From positions 248,001-312,000 of the forward strand of contig JBMNMP010000002.1 in NCBI GenBank assembly GCA_050953405.1: a stretch of DNA of 64,000 bases, in the 5' to 3' direction. A model generated the notes under the pieces. It saw only the letters and a list, made by a program, of their open reading frames with translations. It did no database searches and was not told the origin of the DNA. The stretch comes from RUG100 sp050953405. GTDB lineage: Bacteria > Bacillota > Clostridia > Peptostreptococcales > Anaerovoracaceae. The stretch's first letter is position 1. Every line of letters begins with the position of its first letter. Below are positions 8,775 to 17,862 of this stretch, piece after piece. Both the position numbers and the translations under genes were made by a program.

Positions 8775-10142
8775 CTACTGATTTTCGAAAAGTTCCGAGA
8801 CTTTCATCATTATAGCGCACTCTATCCTCTTGCGGTGCAGCCTGCAGCCCAGTTCGTACACTCCGGAGACAGAGCCCGTGGAGTGAAAGGCGTTGGCTGC
8901 GCATCCTCCGCTGCAGTACAGGCGTGCAAAACAGTCCCGGCATTCTTCGTGTGAATAGACATTGCAGCTGCGGAACTGCTGCAGTACTTCAGGACGCTGC
9001 ACACCGTCAAAGATGGTGCCCAGTTTGAAGTTCTTGTCTCCCACGAACTGATGGCACGGGTAGAGGTCGCCCTCCGGGGTCACCGCCATGTATTCGGTGC
9101 CCACTCCGCAGCCCGAGATCCTCTTAGAAATACACGGTCCGCCCGTCAGGTCTATCATATAGTGGTAGAAGGTAAAGCCGCGCCCTTCTTTCCTGCGCCT
9201 GATCATTTCCAGCGCCAGACGTTCGTATTCGCTGCACAGCTTCTCCACATGTTCATCTTTCAGCGCATACGGTTCCTCAGGTGAGGATACCGCCGGTTCG
9301 ATGGACAGCTCCTTAAAGCCCAGGTCTGCCATATGCAGCACATCGCTGGCAAAGTCGAGGTTGTTCGCCGTATACGTTCCCCGCATATAGTAGTCCTTCT
9401 GTCCCCTGGCGTCGGCCAGTTTTTTGAACTTGCCGACGATCAGATCATAAGTACCGCCGCCGTTCTTTGTGCGCCTCATCCTGTCATTGACTTCCTTCCT
9501 GCCGTCCAGTGAAATGACAACATTGCTCATCTCCCTTCCGGTGAAATCGATGACCTCGTCGTCCAGCAGGATACCGTTGGTAGTCAGCGTGAATCTGAAA
9601 TTCTTGTCGTTTTCCTTTTCGAGAGAACGCCCGTAAGCCACCAGTTTTTTTACGACATCCCAGTCCAGCAGCGGCTCACCGCCGAAAAAGTCCACTTCCA
9701 GATTGTGTCTGCCCGGAGAATTCTCCACCAGATAATCCAGTGCGCGTTTGCCCGTCTCATAGCTCATCAGCCCCCGGTCACCGTGATAGTGACCCTTGCC
9801 GGCGAAACAGTATTCACAGTCCATATTACAGTCATGAGCCACGTGGAGACAGATAGCTTTGAGCACTGACTGTCTCTCCTTGAATTCCTTGGCCGCATCG
9901 TAAAATATGTCCTCGGAAAACAGCTTTTTTTCATCTATGAGCTGTTCTATATCATCAAAGACCTCTGCGATATCCTCATCGCTGACGTCGTATTTTTCTT
10001 TTATGATCCTGCGGATCTCGTCGCGCGGCCTCTCTTCATACATACCGATGATATCATAAGCCACATCATCGACGACGTGGATCGATCCGCTGTTTACATC
10101 GATCACGATGTTATATCCATTCAATTTATATTGGTGTATCAT
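8775..10142 (-). CDS. scfB: SCIFF peptide maturase, radical SAM/SPASM
   Basis: The 455-residue protein installs a thioether cross-link in the SCIFF peptide encoded just upstream. An N-terminal peptide-recognition region of about 90 residues (starting MIHQYKLNGYNIVID) precedes the radical SAM core with CNMDCEYC (Cys105, 109, 112). The C-terminal SPASM/twitch domain has CGVGTEY...YPCHQFVGD and CRDCFARLYCSGGC, which ligate auxiliary iron-sulfur clusters. The start at 10142 gives the family-typical N-terminus; longer readings begin in the attenuator region. All the cluster-binding cysteines are present, so the enzyme looks functional even though its substrate here is atypical. Confidence 0.95.
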   Translation of the reverse strand: MIHQYKLNGYNIVIDVNSGSIHVVDDVAYDIIGMYEERPRDEIRRIIKEKYDVSDEDIAEVFDDIEQLIDEKKLFSEDIFYDAAKEFKERQSVLKAICLHVAHDCNMDCEYCFAGKGHYHGDRGLMSYETGKRALDYLVENSPGRHNLEVDFFGGEPLLDWDVVKKLVAYGRSLEKENDKNFRFTLTTNGILLDDEVIDFTGREMSNVVISLDGRKEVNDRMRRTKNGGGTYDLIVGKFKKLADARGQKDYYMRGTYTANNLDFASDVLHMADLGFKELSIEPAVSSPEEPYALKDEHVEKLCSEYERLALEMIRRRKEGRGFTFYHYMIDLTGGPCISKRISGCGVGTEYMAVTPEGDLYPCHQFVGDKNFKLGTIFDGVQRPEVLQQFRSCNVYSHEECRDCFARLYCSGGCAANAFHSTGSVSGVYELGCRLHRKRIECAIMMKVSELFENQ

Positions 10143-10170
10143 GTTACCACTTTCCATTTGCCGGCACATT

Positions 10171-10205
10171 AAAAATCGCCGCAAGTCCCTATTGGCCTGC
10201 AGCGA
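10171..10205 (-). terminator. Attenuator-like terminator between scfA and scfB
   Basis: On the minus strand a stem of about 10 bp (10205-10196 with 10185-10176, including G-U pairs) is followed by five T. It lies after the scfA stop and before the scfB start. Partial termination here would give more precursor than maturase mRNA. Confidence 0.65.
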
Positions 10206-10220
10206 TATGAATACCTTTGA

Positions 10221-10364
10221 TTATTTCTGCTGCTCGCACTTCTGATTAGCCACGCTGCAGGATGTCTTGCTCGCCGACTGGCATGATGTCTGACATTCGC
10301 CGCAACCGCCCTTTGCAGCACTTGCAGCCAGGTTTCTGGTTTCCAAAGTCTTTATTCTCTTCAT
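10221..10364 (-). CDS. scfA: SCIFF ranthipeptide precursor, five-Cys variant
   Basis: The 47-residue peptide opens MKRIKTLETRNLAASAAKGG and continues with a Cys-rich core. It matches the 'six cysteines in forty-five residues' family in length, leader and the SVANQKC end. Cysteines are at 21, 24, 28, 36 and 43; the residue in the usual fourth Cys position (32) is Ser (AGC codon), and residue 37, usually Thr, is Ser. In characterised SCIFF peptides the thioether joins the Cys and Thr at these two places, so the canonical cross-link cannot form here. AGGAGG precedes the ATG, and a consensus promoter lies just upstream. Confidence 0.93.
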   Translation of the reverse strand: MKRIKTLETRNLAASAAKGGCGECQTSCQSASKTSCSVANQKCEQQK

Positions 10365-10400
10365 TTTATGTGTCCTCCTGATATTTTCAATACTTATATT

Positions 10401-10429
10401 ACTATATCAAAACGAGGTGGCCCTGTCAA
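10401..10429 (-). promoter_or_regulatory. Consensus sigma-70-type promoter for scfA-scfB
   Basis: On the minus strand TTGACA (10429-10424), a 17-base spacer and TATAGT (10406-10401) lie upstream of scfA. The -35 is perfect, so constitutive strong expression is expected. Confidence 0.85.
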
Positions 10430-10479
10430 TGTCTCAGATGTCCATGTTATCTATATCAGAGACCTCTCGGTAAAAAGGT

Positions 10480-11405
10480 TCAGTATATGTCCATCCGCAG
10501 CTGGTCATCTATGAAGGATTCCTGCACTGCATCTTTTACTATGTCGCTGTCCAGAGGTCCCCCGATGAGAAACGGTGAATCCGGATCGTGCAGTTTCCGG
10601 CTGCGGGCCACCGAGTCGCGGTCGTAGTTGGCGTAGCAGTAAGCACATCCGTGCGCACACGTGTTGTATACGCCGATGTCGTTCCCGAGCACACAGCTGC
10701 ATCCGCTCCTGGCGTGCATGGCCGCGGCTGGTATTTCCAGTTTGATTCCCGTATATCTCTCGAGCACCCGTCCGGTCATGCAGCCGGAACAATCGATGCC
10801 GAAGGCAGCCATGTCCTGACCTTCGAGACAGGTATGCAGGCGGATGCCGTGGCTCCCGGCAATCGCCGCAAATTCCCGGCCCAGCCGGGCTCTCTCATCT
10901 CTGGTGACCATCCTCGCCCGGGGGAAATTCCTTCTGGTCTTCTCATACAGGTCTATAAAGCTGATGACGCACTGAGAGGTATATCCCGCCAGTTCATCAG
11001 CCATGCGCGAGAAAGCCCGGCAATGGAAGTCAAGATCATATTTTTCAGAGATAAAGATCGGATCGTACCTCCAGCTGACACCTCTACGTCCACGTGCCTG
11101 CGACAGCCTGCGGAACGTCTCCAGAGCCTCGGCAACCGGCGGCACGGCTCCCGGCCATACGGCGTGATCGTCATGAACCAGAACTGGTTGAAGGCATCCA
11201 GTTCATGGAGCCTCGGCAGCATGGGAGAGGGATCTTTGCTGCAAAAACAGATCACATCCACCAGTCCCGGATCCAGTTTGTAGCGCGTGACCCGCGAGGG
11301 AGCATACGGATTCCTGACCATGACAAAGCCTTCCCTGATGCGATTATAGAACCACCTGCTGTAAAAAGCCGGTATGTCAGTGCGATTTCCCGTGTTCAGT
11401 ATCAT
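10480..11405 (-). pseudogene. DUF1848 protein gene with a frameshift
   Basis: Two overlapping frames together give one DUF1848 protein of about 308 residues. The first (11405 downward) has NRTDIPAFYSRWF and RIREGFVMVRNPY and runs to TITPYGRE. The second continues PPVAEALETFRRLS and ends with CAHGCAYCYAN, a CxxxCxxC cluster like that of radical SAM proteins. The frames join if one C is added to the CC at about 11146-11147 (CCC to CC loss). Family function is unknown; the fold and cysteines suggest relation to spore-photoproduct-lyase-like enzymes. The SD AAGGAG precedes the ATG. The break could be real or an assembly error (see findings). Confidence 0.85.
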
Positions 11406-11445
11406 TGTTTCTCCTTACTGTCCTCTATGATAACACGTTTAACGA

Positions 11446-11460
11446 TGATATAATACTCTC
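11446..11460 (+). promoter_or_regulatory. Extended -10 promoter giving a leaderless dinB mRNA
   Basis: TGATATAAT ends at 11454, and the dinB ATG starts at 11461, six bases later. No SD sequence lies between, so transcription probably starts at the A of the ATG. No good -35 is visible; the TG extension would compensate. Confidence 0.65.
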
Positions 11461-12681
11461 ATGGAAAGGACTGTTTTACACTGTGATATGAATAGCTTTT
11501 ATGCCAGCGTCGAGCTGCTCGACTATCCGCAGCTGCGCGATGTACCTATGGCGGTATGCGGGAATCCGAAGAACCGCCACGGTATTATTCTGGCCAAAAA
11601 TGACCTTGCGAGGAAAAGCGGAGTGCAGACGGCGGAGACCCTCTGGCAGGCGAAGAAAAAATGCCCTCAGCTGCAGTGTGTGCTCCCGCACCACGACAAA
11701 TACAGGCGCTATCATCACATAATAAATGAAATTTACGGACGTTACACGGACATGGTGGAGCCCTTCAGCGTTGACGAATCATGGCTGGATGTCAGCGGCA
11801 GCCTGAAACTGTTCGGCAGTGGAAAAGAGATCGCCGACGACATCAGGGCTACCGTGCGCAGGGAGACCGGCCTCACCCTGTCGGCCGGCGTTTCCTTCAA
11901 CAAATTCCTCGCCAAGATGGGCAGCGAATACAAAAAGCCGGACGCCACCACCGTGCTCAGCAAAGAGAACTTCCGCGACCTCCTATGGCCGCTGCCCATA
12001 GGAGATATGTTCATGATCGGCAAAGCCACAGAGAGAAAGCTGATATCCCTGGGCGTGAAGACTATCGGAGAGCTGGCATGCAGTAAGCGCGACAGTCTCA
12101 TCACCCTGCTGGGCACCCTTGGCGGCGATCTGCACGACTATGCCAACGGGATCGATGAACGGCCTGTAGCCCTGCAGTCAGAGCGCAGGAAGATCAAATC
12201 TGTCGGCCACGGGATCACCTTCCACCGCAACCTGACAGGAGAAGAAGACCTGCGGACCGCCACCCTGGGGCTGGCTGACAAGGTGTGCGCCAGACTGAGA
12301 AAATATCAGCTGCGCGCCGGCGGTGTCAAGGTGGAAATAAAAGATCCTCAATTCAACACTATCTCGCGTCAAAAACAGCTGGAATACGCGAGTTCCATAC
12401 CTGAAGAGATAGCAAAAGCCGCCATGGAACTGATCCATGCCGGCTGGAAAAAAAGCAGGCCTATCCGCCTGCTGACGATCACCGCTATCAGTCTCACAGA
12501 CGAGGACTCTGCAGTCCAGCTGACTATCTTCGATCAGAAAAATACCGCTCACGAGCGCCTGGAAAAAGTCAGCCGCACCATAGACGATATACGTGACCGG
12601 TTCGGCGATGACTCGATAACCTTCGGCCGCATCCTCGGAAACGATATCGGCATCCGTACTGATGAAAAGAAGGATGAATGA
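11461..12681 (+). CDS. dinB: Y-family DNA polymerase IV
   Basis: The 406-residue translesion polymerase has the N-terminal catalytic block HCDMNSFYASVE (first metal-binding Asp at residue 9), then FSVDESWLDV with the paired acidic residues, the helix-hairpin-helix segment IGDMFMIGKAT..LISLGVKTIGELA, and the little-finger domain to residue 350. It bypasses damaged template bases in the cytoplasm. The gene diverges from the DUF1848 gene over only 55 bases and is convergent with dapB, 3 bases apart. No LexA-like operator was recognised in that short upstream region. The first possible start upstream of DMNSF is the ATG used, and it has no SD. Confidence 0.95.
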   Translation: MERTVLHCDMNSFYASVELLDYPQLRDVPMAVCGNPKNRHGIILAKNDLARKSGVQTAETLWQAKKKCPQLQCVLPHHDKYRRYHHIINEIYGRYTDMVEPFSVDESWLDVSGSLKLFGSGKEIADDIRATVRRETGLTLSAGVSFNKFLAKMGSEYKKPDATTVLSKENFRDLLWPLPIGDMFMIGKATERKLISLGVKTIGELACSKRDSLITLLGTLGGDLHDYANGIDERPVALQSERRKIKSVGHGITFHRNLTGEEDLRTATLGLADKVCARLRKYQLRAGGVKVEIKDPQFNTISRQKQLEYASSIPEEIAKAAMELIHAGWKKSRPIRLLTITAISLTDEDSAVQLTIFDQKNTAHERLEKVSRTIDDIRDRFGDDSITFGRILGNDIGIRTDEKKDE

Positions 12682-12684
12682 TCC

Positions 12685-13407
12685 TCAATCGCCGACTACA
12701 TCGCTCATACTGTAGAGACCGGGCTCTCTGCCCTGCAGCCACAGTGCCGCCCTGCAGGCTCCGGTTGCGTAGCACTTCCAGTTGTAAGCGTGATGCGTCA
12801 GTTCTATTCTCTCACCCGTGCCGCCGAAATAAATCGTATGGCTGCTGGGTATGTCTCCTGCTCTCACCGAGTGATAACCTATTTCTGCGGGATCGATATG
12901 CGCCGCCTTGCAGAGGATCTCTCCGAACTCGAGCGCCGTTCCGCTGGGAGCATCCAGCTTGTCCTCATCGTGCAGGTCCAGTATTTCCATCTTGCATTGG
13001 CCGGCCAGCTTCTCGGCCGCCAGAGCCATCATCTTCATCATCACGTTTACCATGACAGAAGTATTCGCTGTCTTCAAAACGGGTATCTCTTCTGCGGCTT
13101 CCTCAAAGGACCTGTCCTGTTCCGGACTGAAGCCCGTGGTGCCGCATATCAGAGCCTTGCCGTGCGTCCGGCAGGATTCAAGTACATCCATGGATATCTG
13201 CGGCCGCGAGTAGTCGATCACGAGATCGCATCTGTCGATCACCTTCTCAAGATCATCGAACACCTCTGCGCCGCAGATCCTGCTGCCGATGTAATCGCGC
13301 CCCGCAGGGCCGATCAGTCCCACCAGCTCGAGGCCGTCGGTGGCCGCCGCCTGTTCTATTATCAGTGAATCCATTTTGCCCCTGGGGGCAGTTACTATCA
13401 GTTTCAT
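12685..13407 (-). CDS. dapB: 4-hydroxy-tetrahydrodipicolinate reductase
   Basis: The enzyme performs the second committed step of lysine/diaminopimelate synthesis. The 240-residue protein is a little short. It shows ICGTTGFSPEQ in the nucleotide-binding half and DAPSGTALEFGE in the substrate site. The family catalytic stretch HHxxKxDAPSG reads HDEDKLDAPSG here: the first His and the Lys are kept, the second His is Asp. It starts 17 bases after the dnaE stop codon, that is dnaE-dapB in transcription order, probably one transcript. Confidence 0.92.
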   Translation of the reverse strand: MKLIVTAPRGKMDSLIIEQAAATDGLELVGLIGPAGRDYIGSRICGAEVFDDLEKVIDRCDLVIDYSRPQISMDVLESCRTHGKALICGTTGFSPEQDRSFEEAAEEIPVLKTANTSVMVNVMMKMMALAAEKLAGQCKMEILDLHDEDKLDAPSGTALEFGEILCKAAHIDPAEIGYHSVRAGDIPSSHTIYFGGTGERIELTHHAYNWKCYATGACRAALWLQGREPGLYSMSDVVGD

Positions 13408-13424
13408 TTCTTCCTCCTCGCCGC

Positions 13425-16400
13425 TTACTTTACTAATCCCAGGGTCAGCTTTACATTGTTCTCCCCGAGGATATCCTTTAGCTTTTCCTGCGCCGCTTCG
13501 TGATCCACCATGAGATCCCTGCCGGCGCGGAAACGCTTTTTCCCAAGATATATGATCACGTCAGTCCCGCCCCTGGTTTCTGCGAGTACCCTGCGGACCG
13601 CAGTCAGCTGCTCTTCATCCTGCAGTCTCAGCTTCAGCAGCGGGCGGGTCTCCATCTTCCTGACATCGTTGATGCTGTCCGCCAGCAGCTTTGGCTGTTC
13701 GTCCTCTCTGCAGTTGATCGTGCCCCTCACCGCAATGATGGCATCTTCCTTGAGGAGATGGGCATACTTTTCAAAGACATTTGGAAAGACGACGACTTCC
13801 GTGGTGCCGTAAAAGTCTTCCATCTGCACGAATGCCATCTGCCGGTTGCTCTTCGTTATCAGTACGCGCTTTCCGGTGATGATGCCTGCCATCACCGCTT
13901 TCTGCCCATCGCTCACCCTGGCTCTCCCGCCGTCATCAGCGGCCTCCATCAGGTCCCTGGCGTCTGCCGTCGTGTAGCGGTTGATGATATCCGCATAGTC
14001 GTCCAGCGGATGTCCCGTTATATACACACCCAACATATCCTTTTCCATGGACATCAACAGCTCCCGGCTGAAGTTTTTAATGTCCGGCAGCTTTCCGGAG
14101 GTATCGCCGGCTTCCATGACATCGTTGTTCATCTGGAAGAGCGACATCTGTCCGGCGACATTCCGTTTGCGGTCGTTCTGGGCCGAATCGATCAGGCCCT
14201 CATATACAGCCAGCAGCTGTGCACGATTCTCATTCATGGAATCAAAGGCTCCCGCCCTGATGAGACTTTCGATCGCCTTCTTGTTTATCTCGCTGATATC
14301 AACGTTTTCTATGAAGGTGAAAATATCGTGCGGCAGACCCTTTTCCTCGCGTGCGCTGATGATGGCGTCGATGACGCCCTCGCCCACGTTCTTCACGCCC
14401 AGAAGGCCAAAGCGGATCTTGCCGTCGACCACGGTGAACTTCTTTTCGCTCTCGTTCACGTCAGGCTGCAGGACCTCGATGCCCATATCGTGGCAGTTCC
14501 TGATGTAATTTGAAATATTATGAGCATCGCCCATCACGGAGCTCATCAATGCGGCCATGAATTCCACAGGGTAGTGTGTCTTCAGATAAGCCGTCTCATA
14601 AGCCAGCACCGCATAGGCCACAGCGTGTGATTTGTTGAAAGCGTATTCGGCGAAGCTTATCATCTGATTGAAGATGGCTTCTGCAGTCGGGCGGTCGACA
14701 CCGTTTTCTCCCGCTCCCTTGATGAAGACTTCTTTTTCGGACATCATAACATCGCGCTTTTTCTTGCTCATGGAGCGTCGCAGTATGTCGGAATGCCCGT
14801 AAGTGTAACCAGCCAGATCCCTGACTACCTGCATCACCTGCTCCTGATACACCAGGCAGCCGTAGGTGACCGAAAGAATGGGTTCCAGCAGCGGATGCAA
14901 ATATTTAATATTGCCGGGGTCCTTTTTGTTGGCTATGTAAGTCGGTATGCTCGCCATCGGGCCCGGCCTGTAGAGCGCGATACCGGCAACGATATCCTCA
15001 AAGCAGTCGGGTTTGAGGTTTTTCATGAACTGGGTCATCCCGCCGGATTCCAGCTGGAAGATCCCCTGCGTGTTGCCGCTGGAGATCGTCTCAAAGGTCG
15101 CCGGATCGTCGTACTCCATACTCGAAAGATCCAGCTTCACGCCGTGTTCGCGTTCGATCATGACGAGAGCATCGCGGATGACGGTCAGGTTCCTGAGCCC
15201 GAGGAAGTCCATCTTCAACAGTCCCAGCTCCTCGATGGTAGTCATGTTGAACTGCGTCGACGGTCCCTTTTCTGTCAGATAGAGGGGAACATAATCATCG
15301 ATAGGCATGCGTGAAATGACCACTCCTGCCGCATGGGTAGAAGCATGGCGCGGCATCCCTTCGATCGCCCGCGAAAGATCAAGCACCTTCTCGACCACGG
15401 GGTCGTTTTCATAGCGCGCCTTCAGCTCCGGATTCGCCTTCAGAGCATCGTCGATAGTCATCTTGATGCCGAACGGGATCGCCTTGGCGATAGCATCAGT
15501 TTCCGCATATGGCACATTGAGAACGCGCCCCACGTCGCGCACAGCCGCCTTGGCTTTCAGAGTACCGAAGGTGCAGATCTGCGCCACCCTGTCAGCGCCG
15601 TATTTCCTGACCACATAATCAATGACCTCACCGCGCCGCTCGTAGCAGAAATCGACATCGATATCCGGCATGCTGACGCGCTCCGGATTGAGAAAGCGTT
15701 CGAAGATGAGGTTGTATTTGATGGGGTCTATATCGGTGATATGCAGTGTATAAGCTACAATGCTGCCGGCGGCAGAGCCCCTGCCCGGTCCCACCATGAT
15801 GTTCTGAGAACGTGCGTAATTGATGAAATCCCAGACTATCAGAAAGTATTCCACATAGCCCATCTGCTCGATGATACTGAGCTCATAATCGAGGCGCTCC
15901 TGCAGGCCCTCGCCGCCTTCGGGATAGCGTGCAGCAAGGCCTTCCTGACATAGTTTGCGCAGATAGACGGCATTGTCCATACCGTCCGGTGCGTGAAATT
16001 CCGGCAGGTGCAGTTCTCCAAACGTGAACTCGACCTCACACTGCTCCGCGATGCGGCTGGTATTGTCACAGGCCTCCGGCAGTTTCTCAAAGATGGTCCG
16101 CATCTCTTCTTCGCTCTTGAGATAAAACTGATCGTTGGGAAAGCGCATGCGGTCCTCGTCGTCGATACTGCTGGCCGTTTGTATGCACAGCAGTATATCG
16201 TGGGCTTCCGCGTCCCTGCGGTCGACATAATGCACGTCATTAGTGGCCACGACAGGGATGCCTGTCTCCTCGTGCAGCCTGATGATCATGGGGTAGATGC
16301 GCTTTTCATCTTCCAGGCCCTGATCCTGTATTTCCAGATAATAGTTTTCCTCGCCAAAGATATCGCGGAATTCAAGAGCTTCCTTCCGGGCGCCTTCATA

Positions 16401-16850
16401 ATCACCCGCCAGCATCTTCTGCTGCACATCTCCCGCAAGACACGCGGAGAGGCAGATGATGCCCTCACTGTGTTCCGCGAGCACCTCCTTGTCGATCCTC
16501 GGCTTATAATAAAATCCCTCCACACAGCCGATGGAGACGATTTTTACCAGATTTTTGTATCCTGTATTGTTCTTGGCCAGCAGGATGAGATGACCCTGCC
16601 GCTTGTCCTTTTCGGGATCCTTGTCGAGGTGCGAACGGGCCGCGGTGTACACCTCGCAGCCTATGATCGGCCGGATGCCGTTCTTTTTGCATTCTTTGTA
16701 GAAATCGATCACGCCGAACATGACGCCGTGGTCGGTGATCGCAAGAGAATCCATGCCCAGTTCTTTAGCACGGGCAACTACCTTCTCGATGCGCGCTGCG
16801 CCGTCGAGAAGTGAATATTCAGTATGGACATGAAGATGTGTAAAAGCCAT
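13425..16850 (-). CDS. dnaE: DNA polymerase III subunit alpha
   Basis: The 1141-residue replicative polymerase of the DnaE class has an N-terminal PHP domain beginning HLHVHTEYSLLDG. The catalytic core has GPGRGSAAGSIVAY and the metal-binding PDIDVDF, the fingers/HhH segment is near 800-900, and a C-terminal OB fold (VMAGIITGKRVL...FVQMEDFYGTTEV) follows. I place the start at MAFTHLH (16850), preceded by AAAGG, because the longer open frame to 17144 reads through the neighbouring small gene and has no family similarity. The gene is followed by dapB, and preceded by a small membrane protein whose stop lies 2 bases away. Confidence 0.95.
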   Translation of the reverse strand: MAFTHLHVHTEYSLLDGAARIEKVVARAKELGMDSLAITDHGVMFGVIDFYKECKKNGIRPIIGCEVYTAARSHLDKDPEKDKRQGHLILLAKNNTGYKNLVKIVSIGCVEGFYYKPRIDKEVLAEHSEGIICLSACLAGDVQQKMLAGDYEGARKEALEFRDIFGEENYYLEIQDQGLEDEKRIYPMIIRLHEETGIPVVATNDVHYVDRRDAEAHDILLCIQTASSIDDEDRMRFPNDQFYLKSEEEMRTIFEKLPEACDNTSRIAEQCEVEFTFGELHLPEFHAPDGMDNAVYLRKLCQEGLAARYPEGGEGLQERLDYELSIIEQMGYVEYFLIVWDFINYARSQNIMVGPGRGSAAGSIVAYTLHITDIDPIKYNLIFERFLNPERVSMPDIDVDFCYERRGEVIDYVVRKYGADRVAQICTFGTLKAKAAVRDVGRVLNVPYAETDAIAKAIPFGIKMTIDDALKANPELKARYENDPVVEKVLDLSRAIEGMPRHASTHAAGVVISRMPIDDYVPLYLTEKGPSTQFNMTTIEELGLLKMDFLGLRNLTVIRDALVMIEREHGVKLDLSSMEYDDPATFETISSGNTQGIFQLESGGMTQFMKNLKPDCFEDIVAGIALYRPGPMASIPTYIANKKDPGNIKYLHPLLEPILSVTYGCLVYQEQVMQVVRDLAGYTYGHSDILRRSMSKKKRDVMMSEKEVFIKGAGENGVDRPTAEAIFNQMISFAEYAFNKSHAVAYAVLAYETAYLKTHYPVEFMAALMSSVMGDAHNISNYIRNCHDMGIEVLQPDVNESEKKFTVVDGKIRFGLLGVKNVGEGVIDAIISAREEKGLPHDIFTFIENVDISEINKKAIESLIRAGAFDSMNENRAQLLAVYEGLIDSAQNDRKRNVAGQMSLFQMNNDVMEAGDTSGKLPDIKNFSRELLMSMEKDMLGVYITGHPLDDYADIINRYTTADARDLMEAADDGGRARVSDGQKAVMAGIITGKRVLITKSNRQMAFVQMEDFYGTTEVVVFPNVFEKYAHLLKEDAIIAVRGTINCREDEQPKLLADSINDVRKMETRPLLKLRLQDEEQLTAVRRVLAETRGGTDVIIYLGKKRFRAGRDLMVDHEAAQEKLKDILGENNVKLTLGLVK

Positions 16851-16852
16851 GA

Positions 16853-17053
16853 TCAACCTTTTCTCTTCTTTTCCCTGTGCTTTCTGCCGGCAGCGGCGAC
16901 CAGAGCGAGGCCCCAGTAAAAGCAGGCCAGCACTACCAGCAATATGATAATATTCCTGGGCTCCATAGGCATGCCGATCAGATGTGACACGAACATGCCG
17001 GCGATGATGAAGATCCAGAAGTATATCACTTTTCCCATCAGTGTTTTTCCCAT
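16853..17053 (-). CDS. Small two-TM membrane protein
   Basis: The 66-residue protein has two hydrophobic segments (about 8-25 and 33-52) separated by MPMEPRN, and a basic tail GRKHREKKRKG. GGAGG sits 5 bases before the first ATG, so it is a real gene although no named family is recognised. It lies between mscS and dnaE in the same direction with very short gaps, which suggests it is cotranscribed. Function unknown; the topology (two helices, positive C-terminus inside) is inferred. Confidence 0.65.
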   Translation of the reverse strand: MGKTLMGKVIYFWIFIIAGMFVSHLIGMPMEPRNIIILLVVLACFYWGLALVAAAGRKHREKKRKG

Positions 17054-17067
17054 TGCAGCCTCCGGTA

Positions 17068-17862
17068 TCAGTTCTTTCTAATGTGGACGTCCAGCTGGTT
17101 GTAGGGCATCGCGATGCCGGCTTCATCGAAGGCGCGTTTGACATTCTCTTCCATGAAGTATTTCACCGGCCAGTAATTTTCTGTCTTCGTCCACACAAAG
17201 AAATCCAGCTCTACAGCGCTCTCGGTGTTCGCGGACACCCCGCAGAACGGCTCCGGATCCCCCAGTATCATGGGATTGCTCTCCGCCAGAGCAAACATGA
17301 GATCCCTGGCCTTCTCCACATCTGCATCATATCCTATGCCGAACTTCAGGTCAACACGCCTGGTGTCCAGCCTCGAATAGTTGGTGAGCACCGAAGTGAT
17401 CACCCTTCCGTTGGGTACAGTTATCACCTTGTTGTCATTGGTGGTCAGCGTCGTGATCAGAAGATCGATGTGCTTTATATAACCGGTCGTTCCCTCTATA
17501 TCTACATAGTCGCCGCTCGTGAACGGCTTGGTCACCATGACCACGATGCCGCCTGCAATATTCCCCAGGCTGTCCTTCAGCGCCAGAGCGATCGCCGCGC
17601 CGCCGACACCGAGCACTGTGATCAGCGAAGCAGTCTGTATGTGTAGCCTGTTGAGCACCATCAGCAGCAGTACGATGAACAGCAGTAATTTTACCGCGTT
17701 TACAATAAAACGGTGGAGCACCTCATCGAGGACGCTCTTTTTCAATGCCTTTCTGAGCACTGTGAGCACTATCTTTATGACCAGCAGGCCGATGAGGAAT
17801 ATAGCTGCAGTCGTCGCTATATCTATCATAGTATCCCTGTGGGCCGCAAAGAAATCAAGCAT
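17068..17862 (-). CDS. mscS: Small-conductance mechanosensitive channel, MscS family
   Basis: The 264-residue protein has three N-terminal transmembrane helices (about 14-34, 53-75, 78-100). The pore-lining Gly/Ala-rich helix VGGAAIALALKDSLGNIAGG is followed by the beta domain GDYVDIEGTTGYI and a cytoplasmic cage domain. It opens under membrane tension to release osmolytes. The start ATG overlaps the typA stop by 8 bases, indicating translational coupling to typA. Confidence 0.92.
   Translation of the reverse strand: MLDFFAAHRDTMIDIATTAAIFLIGLLVIKIVLTVLRKALKKSVLDEVLHRFIVNAVKLLLFIVLLLMVLNRLHIQTASLITVLGVGGAAIALALKDSLGNIAGGIVVMVTKPFTSGDYVDIEGTTGYIKHIDLLITTLTTNDNKVITVPNGRVITSVLTNYSRLDTRRVDLKFGIGYDADVEKARDLMFALAESNPMILGDPEPFCGVSANTESAVELDFFVWTKTENYWPVKYFMEENVKRAFDEAGIAMPYNQLDVHIRKN

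Noticed and set aside
13425..17144. DnaE starting 98 codons earlier
   Set aside because: The extra sequence overlaps the small membrane protein gene in another frame, has no family similarity and no SD, while MAFTHLH has both.
17041..17646. Long plus-strand ORFs opposite mscS, dnaE, typA and other genes
   Set aside because: They are shadows of well-supported minus-strand genes, without SD, and with low-complexity His/Arg/Gln-rich translations.
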